A DNA stretch of 5,837 nucleotides from Candidatus Omnitrophota bacterium. GTDB taxonomy: Bacteria; Omnitrophota; Gorgyraeia; DTHP01. The stretch lies in assembly GCA_023818555.1 (NCBI GenBank), contig JAMWCG010000066.1, positions 1 to 5,837 of the forward strand, read 5' to 3'. Made by a program: the position numbers and the translations under genes. Positions within the stretch are counted from its first letter, which is position 1. Each line of letters starts with the position of its first letter. This document shows positions 1 to 4,933 of the stretch, piece by piece. The notes beneath the pieces were generated by a model. It was not told the DNA's origin, did not search any database, and worked only from the letters and a program-made list of their open reading frames with translations.

Positions 1-1
1 G

Positions 2-26
2 TGTGCCTCGCCGAAGGCGAGGCACA
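2..26. repeat. Perfect 11-bp hairpin palindrome
   Basis: Bases 2-12 (TGTGCCTCGCC) are the exact reverse complement of bases 16-26 (GGCGAGGCACA), separated by the triloop GAA. The stem is GC-rich in an otherwise AT-rich leader. No T-run follows directly on the plus strand, so it is not a textbook terminator for a gene upstream to the left. Reading on the minus strand cannot be judged because the window begins here. It could be a dispersed intergenic palindrome, part of a terminator, or an mRNA 3'-end stabiliser. The palindrome is seen directly; its role is inference. Confidence 0.7.
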
Positions 27-52
27 GGTTAGTCAGGATTTTGTTCAAAATA

Positions 53-81
53 GGTTCGCACTTCGTTCAGTAATTGCGACC
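53..81. other. Bulged stem-loop upstream of por promoter
   Basis: Bases 53-60 (GGTTCGCA) pair with 75-81 (TGCGACC) over seven base pairs with one bulged T at 56 and a 14-base loop. It lies between the perfect hairpin at 2-26 and the predicted -35 box, so it would be outside the por transcript. It may belong to the 3' end of a neighbouring transcript, to a repeat element, or be chance. No coding potential is visible around it. Confidence 0.3.
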
Positions 82-105
82 AAATGCAATACAAAAAAAC
101 ATTTG
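81..105. promoter_or_regulatory. Inverted repeat overlapping the -35 box (candidate operator)
   Basis: CAAATG at 81-86 is the exact reverse complement of CATTTG at 100-105, with a 13-base A-rich spacer. The right arm shares its last three bases with the predicted -35 hexamer (103-108). A protein bound here could block or assist RNA polymerase, so a redox- or carbon-responsive regulator of the por operon is conceivable. Six-base arms in AT-rich DNA also occur by chance, and no known operator consensus is recognised. Confidence 0.3.
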
Positions 106-131
106 ACGGGACTGAATAAAAGGAGTATAAT
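103..131 (+). promoter_or_regulatory. Predicted sigma-70 promoter of the por operon
   Basis: TTGACG at 103-108 matches five of six bases of the -35 consensus TTGACA. A 17-base spacer separates it from a perfect TATAAT at 126-131. Transcription would start near 138, giving a 5' leader of roughly 75 bases before the porG ATG at 214. It is the only near-consensus promoter I see ahead of the five plus-strand genes. The leader is AT-rich and shows no recognisable riboswitch. Confidence 0.75.
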
Positions 132-213
132 AAAAAAACTTATTTTGCCATAAATTCTATTTCTAATCCACCGCTATTTTTAAATTAAAAAGAAGTAGTT
201 TTTTTCTTTGAAG

Positions 214-780
214 ATGGAGAAAGGTTTTTTAAAAGAGGTCCGCATTCATGCCCGTGCAGGCCAGGGAGCAATTACCACTGCCAGTCTCTTGGGTGATGCT
301 TTTTTTGAAGAGGGGAAATTTGCCTATGCTTTCCCCCATTTCGGTGCTGCTCGCATGGGTGCTCCCATGAATGCTTTTGTGCGCATTTCGGAAAGACCGG
401 TGCGGCTACGCAGTCAGGTATACAATCCTGATTATCTTCTCATAGTAGACCCTTCCCTGGTAATGGGTTTTGATGTCTTTAAAGGATTTAAGGAAGAGGG
501 AATTGCCTTAATCAACAGCGAAGAAGATTTTCCCATTCCTGAAATGAAGAAGAGTCAAAAAGTCTTTTTTATTCCCGCCAATAAGATTGCTCAGGAAATA
601 ATGGGAAGACCATTGGGGAATACTGCCTTGTTAGGAGCTTTCTGCGCAATTACTGGCTTGGTAAAACTGGAGTCTTTGCTTAAAGCAATCAATAAGCGGT
701 TTTCTGGGAAAATTGCTCAGCAGAATATAGAGACGGCAAGAAGAGGATTTGAATATCTGAAATCAACAAGTAGAAGGTAA
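214..780 (+). CDS. porG: Pyruvate:ferredoxin oxidoreductase, gamma subunit
   Basis: This is the gamma (domain III-like) subunit of a four-subunit 2-oxoacid:ferredoxin oxidoreductase, a cytoplasmic enzyme converting pyruvate, CoA and oxidised ferredoxin to acetyl-CoA, CO2 and reduced ferredoxin, and often working in reverse. With the ATG at 214 the product is 188 residues, normal for the family. Visible family motifs are RAGQG (residues 14-18) near the N-terminus, the FPHFGAARMGAP block (40-51) followed by AFVRIS (54-59), and PDYLLIVD (72-79). An in-frame TTG at 208 would add two residues (M-K), but ATG is preferred. Neither start has a strong Shine-Dalgarno: AGAAG at 191-195 is the only purine stretch and is distant from the ATG. 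It is first in the operon, 13 bp before porD. Substrate preference for pyruvate is inferred mainly from the alpha and beta subunits. Confidence 0.93.
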   Translation: MEKGFLKEVRIHARAGQGAITTASLLGDAFFEEGKFAYAFPHFGAARMGAPMNAFVRISERPVRLRSQVYNPDYLLIVDPSLVMGFDVFKGFKEEGIALINSEEDFPIPEMKKSQKVFFIPANKIAQEIMGRPLGNTALLGAFCAITGLVKLESLLKAINKRFSGKIAQQNIETARRGFEYLKSTSRR

Positions 781-793
781 TTAAAGGAGAAAG

Positions 794-1054
794 ATGATTA
801 TCCATCTCACTGCAAAACCGGGTTCCGCAAGGAATAATAAAACCGGTTCCTGGAGGACAGATAAAAAGCCAAAGTTTTTGCAAAAGAATTGCACTGCCTG
901 CAAGAATTGTTTACTTATCTGCCCGGAAGGATGTATTACGGGAGAGGGGAAGAATACTTTTAACTGCGATTATAGTTTTTGTAAAGGCTGTGGTCTCTGT
1001 GCAGTGGTTTGTCCCGTGAAGGATATTATAATGATTGGTGAACAAGAAGGATGA
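794..1054 (+). CDS. porD: Pyruvate:ferredoxin oxidoreductase, delta (ferredoxin-like) subunit
   Basis: This is an 86-residue subunit with two [4Fe-4S] clusters that relays electrons between the catalytic beta subunit and external ferredoxin. Two CxxCxxCxxxCP motifs are complete: C33-C36-C39-C43-P44 and C63-C66-C69-C73-P74. Cysteines C47 and C58 are additional. Ahead of them is the N-terminal PGSARNNKTGSWR stretch (9-21), which matches the PGTAR..KTGAWR element typical of PorD in Thermotoga-type complexes and distinguishes it from a free ferredoxin. AAGGAG at 784-789 serves as ribosome binding site, rather close (4 bases) to the ATG. The stop overlaps the porA start in an ATGA (1051-1054), implying translational coupling. 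Confidence 0.93.
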   Translation: MIIHLTAKPGSARNNKTGSWRTDKKPKFLQKNCTACKNCLLICPEGCITGEGKNTFNCDYSFCKGCGLCAVVCPVKDIIMIGEQEG

Positions 1055-2223
1055 AGGAATACTTAGAAGGTTCTCAGGCAATTGCTAAGACAGTGGCTTT
1101 ATGCAGACCGGGAGTAATTTCTGCTTATCCCATCACTCCCCAGACACATATTCCGGAGAATTTGGCGGAGATGGTTGCTAAGGGAGAATTAAAGGCGGAG
1201 TTTGTAAATGTGGAATCGGAACATTCCGCAGCCTCCTGTTGTTTGGGAGCATCCGCCACCGGTGTGCGTGCTTATACTTCTACCAGTTCTCAAGGACTTC
1301 TCTATATGTTAGAGGTTATTTTTAATATCGCCGGATTAAGGCTCCCTTTAGTTTTAACCTGTGCTAATCGTGCTGTTTCTGCTCCCATCAATATTTGGAA
1401 TGACCAGCAGGATTCCCTTACCGCAAGGGATACGGGATGGATTCAATTCTATGCAGAGACTATTCAAGAGGCAGTAGATTTACATCTTCAGGCATATCGC
1501 TTAAGTGAAGATAAACGCATCTTACTTCCGGTAATGGTCAATCTTGACGGTTATATTTTAACCCACGGTTATGAAGTAGTAGATATTCCCGAGCAAGAAC
1601 TGGTAGATAAATTCTTGCCTCCCTATCAACTGGATTATAAACTTGATCCGGAGAATCCCTTAACCTTAGGTGTATTGGCAGGTCCTGACTATTATCTGGA
1701 AACACGCTACGCAATTCAGAAAACAATGGAAGAAGTTTTAAAGATAATTCCCGAGATAGGCGAAGAATTTTTTAAAGTTTTTGGTAGAAAGTCGGGAGGG
1801 TTGGTTGAAGGGTATTTTCTGGAGGGGGCAGAAAAAGTAATTGTGGCGATGGGTTCAGTTTGTGGAACAATTAAGGAAACCATTGATGAGTTGCGTAATG
1901 AAAAAGAAAGGGTGGGGCTTCTCAAAATAATTACCTACCGTCCCTTTCCTCAAGAAGAAATTTATCAAGCATTAAAGGATATAAAAGAGATTGCAGTTTT
2001 AGAAAAAGCGGTTTCTTTGGGTGGATTTGGTCCTTTATATACAGAGATAAAGGCTCTCTTTGCAGGGAAAAAAGAAAGCCCTAAGGTGAGTGGATTTATT
2101 GCCGGTTTGGGGGGAAGAGATATTACTAAAGGTTCGCTTAAAACAGTTTTTGAAAAACTTTCTGGGAGACAAACTGATTGCGAATTTATGGATTTGAATT
2201 TATCTCCAAACTCTCAACGCTGA
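1051..2223 (+). CDS. porA: Pyruvate:ferredoxin oxidoreductase, alpha subunit
   Basis: This 390-residue alpha subunit forms, with PorB, the thiamine-diphosphate active site. The N-terminal pyrimidine-binding domain shows AYPITPQT (25-32), with T29 matching the substrate-contacting Thr of Desulfovibrio PFOR (T31 there). VESEHSA (54-60) contains the Glu that activates the cofactor pyrimidine. TSTSSQGL (76-83) follows. NRAVSAPINIW (106-116) has R107 matching the substrate-binding Arg of PFOR (R114 there). The QQDS...RDTGWIQ stretch that follows is characteristic of pyruvate enzymes rather than of 2-oxoglutarate oxidoreductases. The C-terminal third (about 255-390) is the transketolase C-terminal-like domain II, with a GSVCGT turn (268-273) and GGFGPLYTE (333-341). 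Length is normal. The start overlaps the porD stop by 4 bp, and porB begins 8 bp after the stop. Residue equivalences are by eye, not from an alignment program. Confidence 0.95.
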   Translation: MKEYLEGSQAIAKTVALCRPGVISAYPITPQTHIPENLAEMVAKGELKAEFVNVESEHSAASCCLGASATGVRAYTSTSSQGLLYMLEVIFNIAGLRLPLVLTCANRAVSAPINIWNDQQDSLTARDTGWIQFYAETIQEAVDLHLQAYRLSEDKRILLPVMVNLDGYILTHGYEVVDIPEQELVDKFLPPYQLDYKLDPENPLTLGVLAGPDYYLETRYAIQKTMEEVLKIIPEIGEEFFKVFGRKSGGLVEGYFLEGAEKVIVAMGSVCGTIKETIDELRNEKERVGLLKIITYRPFPQEEIYQALKDIKEIAVLEKAVSLGGFGPLYTEIKALFAGKKESPKVSGFIAGLGGRDITKGSLKTVFEKLSGRQTDCEFMDLNLSPNSQR

Positions 2224-2231
2224 ACGAAGAA

Positions 2232-3113
2232 ATGTACAAGCCATTACTTTCACCCGGACATACTGCCTGTGCCGGATGCGGACAGGCGCTGGCAGCGAGA
2301 CTGGTGGTGGACATTGCTGGCCCAAAGGTAATTGTGGTCAACAACACTGGTTGCTTAGAGGTATTTTCTACCGGATATCCGGAATCCTCCTGGGAAGTTC
2401 CTTTCATTCACTCCCTTTTTGAAAATGCGGCCGCGGTAGCCTCAGGAGTAGAATCTGCCTTAAAATACTTAGGCAAGGCTGAGCAGATAAATATTATTTC
2501 TCAGGCAGGAGATGGAGGGACTGCGGATATTGGTCTTCAAGCACTTTCCGGAATGTGGGAGAGAGGACATAATATATTGAGCATCTGCTATGATAATGAA
2601 GCCTATATGAACACAGGCGTCCAGCGCTCAGGGCTTACTCCTCCGGGTACCAATACTACCACCACACCGGTAGGGAAATTTTCCTTTGGAAACATTAGGC
2701 CAAAAAAAAATATGCTGGAGATTGCTATAGCGCATGGGATTTCTTATGTAGCTTCAGCCACTGTATCTTTCCCCCGGGATTTACAGAAGAAAGTCAAGAA
2801 AGCCTTATCTTTAAGAGGTCCCAAATATATCCATATTCACTGCCCCTGTCCTTTGGGTTGGAGACACGACCCAGGTTTAACCTATGCGGTAGCGAAATTG
2901 GCAGTGGAGACGGGGCTTTTCCCTTTACTGGAATTTGAATTTGGGAAACTGGTCAATGTTTATAAACTTAAAGAGCCAAAACCGGTGGAAGAATATCTCA
3001 AACTTCAGGGAAGATTTAAACACCTGCTCTCTCCAGAGGCAAAAGAAGAATTGAAGCGAATTCAGGAAATCGCCAGTCTCAACATAGAAAGATACCACCT
3101 TTTAGCTGAATAA
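2232..3113 (+). CDS. porB: Pyruvate:ferredoxin oxidoreductase, beta subunit
   Basis: This 293-residue beta subunit carries the thiamine-diphosphate pyrophosphate site and the proximal [4Fe-4S] cluster. Likely cluster cysteines are C13 and C16 (CAGCG), C41 (NNTGCLEV) and C206 in the family signature PCPLGW (205-210). The Mg-ThDP motif begins GDGG (93-96) and ends DNEAYMNTG (121-129), where N127 and T128 would be metal ligands. It is followed by QRSG and TPPGTNTTTTP (136-146), standard for pyruvate enzymes. The ATG at 2232 is chosen because family proteins begin just before the first CxxC and it lies 8 bp past the porA stop. An in-frame TTG at 2178 would add 18 non-conserved residues and overlap porA by 46 bp. 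The ribosome binding site is weak (GAAGA at 2226-2230), so translation may depend on ribosomes terminating on porA. Confidence 0.95.
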   Translation: MYKPLLSPGHTACAGCGQALAARLVVDIAGPKVIVVNNTGCLEVFSTGYPESSWEVPFIHSLFENAAAVASGVESALKYLGKAEQINIISQAGDGGTADIGLQALSGMWERGHNILSICYDNEAYMNTGVQRSGLTPPGTNTTTTPVGKFSFGNIRPKKNMLEIAIAHGISYVASATVSFPRDLQKKVKKALSLRGPKYIHIHCPCPLGWRHDPGLTYAVAKLAVETGLFPLLEFEFGKLVNVYKLKEPKPVEEYLKLQGRFKHLLSPEAKEELKRIQEIASLNIERYHLLAE

Positions 3114-3161
3114 TCCGGGGTAGTCTTAATTCTTAATCTTTCTAAAATAAACTTTTAAATC

Positions 3162-3167
3162 AGGAGG
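3162..3167 (+). promoter_or_regulatory. Consensus ribosome binding site of the aldolase gene
   Basis: AGGAGG lies 6 bases before the ATG at 3174. This spacing decides the start: the in-frame TTG at 3168 abuts the site and would be too close. It is by far the strongest Shine-Dalgarno in the window, unlike the weak sites of porG and porB. The aldolase may therefore be translated independently and at a high rate. Confidence 0.8.
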
Positions 3168-3173
3168 TTGGCA

Positions 3174-4583
3174 ATGGTTTATCAGGGCCGGGCAGAATTA
3201 TACCTAAATTTAGAAGAAGCAATTGCGGTAAATAGAGGAAGAATAAAAATAAAAAACGCAGGGCTTATTAGAGACAAATTTATTGATGATTTAGTAGAAA
3301 CTCTTTGTTTAAGTAGCGACCAGGAAGTAAAAGATAAAGTATTTGAAATCATCTGGCTAACTGCTCAGGAGGAGGGGATTTATCCCTTTTCTATCCAGAA
3401 ATTATATGAAGCACGGGCTAAAGGGAAGATAGGAGGTTTTACCGTTCCCGCCATAAATCTGAGGGGGCTCACCTATGATTTGGCAAGAGCGGTGATGAGG
3501 ACCGCTCTAAAGACAAATTCCGGGGCTTTCATTTTTGAGATTGCCCGTTCTGAAATTGGTTATACCAATCAGCGACCTCAGGAGTATGCTGGAGTATGTA
3601 TTGCCTCGGCAATAAAGGAAGGTTATAAAGGACCTCTTTTTATTCAGGGAGACCACTTTCAGGTGAATGCTAAAAGATATAAAGAGAATCCCGAGAAAGA
3701 GAAAGAAAGTCTGAAAGAATTAATTAGGGAAGCCATTCAACATGGTTTTTGTAACATTGATATTGATAGCTCGACCCTTGTAGATTTATCCCAGCCGACA
3801 ATAAGAGAACAACAGAGAATAAATTTTGAAGTAGCTGGAGAAATGAGCAAATTTATTCGGGCTCTTCAACCGCGCGGTTTAGATATTTCCATTGGGGCAG
3901 AGATTGGAGAGGTAGGGGGGAAGAATTCCACTCCCGAGGAATTAGAAGAATTTATGAGCGGATACTTAGAATTTATGGGAGACCTGAAAGGGATTAGTAA
4001 AATCAGTGTCCAGACTGGAACAGCTCATGGTGGGGTGGTTTTACCGGATGGAAGCGTGGCAAAAGTGAAACTTGATTTTGATACCTTAAGAACCCTCTCC
4101 CAATTAGCCAGAGAAAAGTATAAACTTGCAGGTGCGGTTCAACATGGAGCATCTACACTCCCTGCGGAGGCATTTCATAAATTCCCGGAGGTAGAAACTG
4201 CAGAAGTACACTTAGCCACCGAATTTCAGAATATGATTTTTGAATCTCCCTATTTCCCCCGGGATTTGAAAGAGAAGATTTATGCTTGGATCAGAGAAAA
4301 TCTTTCTGAAGAGAGAGAAGCAGGACAAACCGATGAACAGTTTTATTATAAGACACGCAAGAAAGCATTCGGCCCTTTCAAAAAAGAACTGATGAGCCTG
4401 CCTGAGGACATCCGTTCCCGAATTCGCGAGGACTTAGAGGCTAAATTTGAATTCCTCTTTAAGGAGTTGAAAGTGGTCAATACTAAAGAGATGGTGGAAA
4501 AATTTGTAAAAGCAAAAAAACTTCCCTGCCCTCAGAAGAGATTGGTTAAAAAAGAGACGGAGAAGTTTGAGGGAGGTGAATAA
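3174..4583 (+). CDS. Class II (zinc) fructose-bisphosphate aldolase-like protein, long form
   Basis: The expected reaction is reversible cleavage of fructose 1,6-bisphosphate to glyceraldehyde 3-phosphate and dihydroxyacetone phosphate in the cytoplasm. The 469 residues comprise an N-terminal extension of about 75 residues, a class II aldolase barrel (about 78-360) and a C-terminal tail of about 110 charged residues. Standard class II enzymes have roughly 285-360 residues. Visible active-site elements are GDHFQ (D160, zinc ligand H161), IDSSTL (197-202), GAEIGEVGG with E243, GTAHGG with H285, and QHGAST with H324. Two departures stand out. The segment equivalent to the usual NxxTE/NIDTD strand reads HLATE (346-350), so the substrate-binding Asn is His. 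The loop after GEVGG reads KNST instead of the usual xEDG. From memory, similar long proteins in candidate phyla share these changes, suggesting a subfamily rather than decay. It lies 60 bp after porB on the same strand. Family is confident; fructose bisphosphate as substrate is inferred. Confidence 0.87.
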   Translation: MVYQGRAELYLNLEEAIAVNRGRIKIKNAGLIRDKFIDDLVETLCLSSDQEVKDKVFEIIWLTAQEEGIYPFSIQKLYEARAKGKIGGFTVPAINLRGLTYDLARAVMRTALKTNSGAFIFEIARSEIGYTNQRPQEYAGVCIASAIKEGYKGPLFIQGDHFQVNAKRYKENPEKEKESLKELIREAIQHGFCNIDIDSSTLVDLSQPTIREQQRINFEVAGEMSKFIRALQPRGLDISIGAEIGEVGGKNSTPEELEEFMSGYLEFMGDLKGISKISVQTGTAHGGVVLPDGSVAKVKLDFDTLRTLSQLAREKYKLAGAVQHGASTLPAEAFHKFPEVETAEVHLATEFQNMIFESPYFPRDLKEKIYAWIRENLSEEREAGQTDEQFYYKTRKKAFGPFKKELMSLPEDIRSRIREDLEAKFEFLFKELKVVNTKEMVEKFVKAKKLPCPQKRLVKKETEKFEGGE

Positions 4584-4787
4584 AGAGAAGAAGTGTCCTT
4601 CGTATGAGGAATACCCGAAAGGCTATTTTTCAAATATCCTACTCCATTAAAGATTACTACCATAACAACGGCTCATCAACAAAATTATAATTCCCAATAT
4701 ATTTTCTTCTTGCGCCCCTCCTGTCCAACCCCTAAAACGGCGGAGCGAAAATTTTGCCCAAGAGAAAAGGGTTGATTTGAAATTTAT
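4584..4787. other. Convergent intergenic region, no gene recognised
   Basis: This stretch separates the 3' ends of the plus-strand por-aldolase block and the minus-strand trehalose synthase block. Apart from the weak hairpin at its left end I see no clear gene. The only plus-strand ATG frame (4604-4690, 28 codons) lacks a ribosome binding site and has no recognisable composition. The stretch from about 4711 to 4762 is more GC-rich than its flanks, and its ends form an imperfect inverted repeat (4707-4715 with 4756-4764) that may help end minus-strand transcripts. No tRNA, repeat array or promoter was recognised. Confidence 0.5.
4597..4630 (+). terminator. Weak candidate terminator after the aldolase gene
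   Basis: CCTT (4597-4600) and GTAT (4602-4605) pair with ATAC (4611-4614) and AAGG (4619-4622) around the loop GAGGA. The internal mismatch is asymmetric: one base on the left, four on the right. The sequence CTATTTTT (4623-4630) follows directly. Position, 14 bp past the stop of the last plus-strand gene, suits a rho-independent terminator. The stem is short and interrupted, so it could be inefficient or fortuitous. Confidence 0.35.
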
Positions 4788-4916
4788 TTATTTCTTACCA
4801 ATATTCTTTTCTTCTCCACCCAGACCTTTTTTAAATATTCTATTAAAGCAAAACACTGCCAAGCCTAAAATCATTGCCCAAGAAAAAATCATAAATATCC
4901 ATCCGTTTATATTCAT
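4788..4916 (-). CDS. Small single-span membrane protein, 42 residues
   Basis: I do not recognise a named function. The ATG is at 4916-4914 and the TAA at 4790-4788. The product begins MNINGWIFMIFSWAMILG and continues as one strongly hydrophobic helix (about residues 6-25). A basic, polar tail follows, with N-R-x-F-K-K at about 25-30 and then Lys/Glu/Gly residues. By the positive-inside rule the C-terminus should face the cytoplasm. The coding case rests on the sharp hydrophobic-then-charged organisation, an AAAGAG ribosome binding site (complement of 4931-4926) 9 bases before the ATG, and its position starting 17 bp after the trehalose synthase stop on the same strand, which implies co-transcription. 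The tight spacing suggests it could be an accessory subunit or membrane anchor, but that is inference. Confidence 0.65.
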   Translation of the reverse strand: MNINGWIFMIFSWAMILGLAVFCFNRIFKKGLGGEEKNIGKK

Positions 4917-4933
4917 CTGACAATACTCTTTAA

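Noticed and set aside
66..116. TTCAGT (66-71) complementary to ACTGAA (111-116)
   Set aside because: Six-base arms 39 bases apart straddle other pairings and the promoter. This is not distinguishable from chance.
689..883. Minus-strand open frame over the porG/porD junction
   Set aside because: It lies antisense to two clear coding sequences and has no recognisable motif or ribosome binding site. It is a shadow frame, as are those at 1538-1726, 1716-1925 and 2186-2407.
2178..2231. TTG start at 2178 adding 18 residues to porB
   Set aside because: It overlaps porA by 46 bp, adds residues unlike PorB N-termini and uses a rarer start codon. The ATG at 2232 fits the family start and operon spacing.
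3114..3160. Possible internal promoter before the aldolase (TAAAAT at 3143-3148)
   Set aside because: A -10-like hexamer is expected in such AT-rich sequence, and no acceptable -35 box lies about 17 bases upstream.
3168..3173. TTG start at 3168 for the aldolase
   Set aside because: It sits immediately after the AGGAGG site with no spacer. The ATG at 3174 has a 6-base spacing.
4604..4690. 28-codon plus-strand ORF after the aldolase
   Set aside because: It has no ribosome binding site, its polar composition suggests no domain, and it overlaps the candidate terminator hairpin. It is likely chance.
4754..4888. Two copies of TTGCCCAAGA followed by A-rich sequence (4754-4763 and 4874-4883)
   Set aside because: The match is about 10 bases, the second copy lies inside the small membrane protein gene, and the flanks do not match. 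It is probably coincidence.
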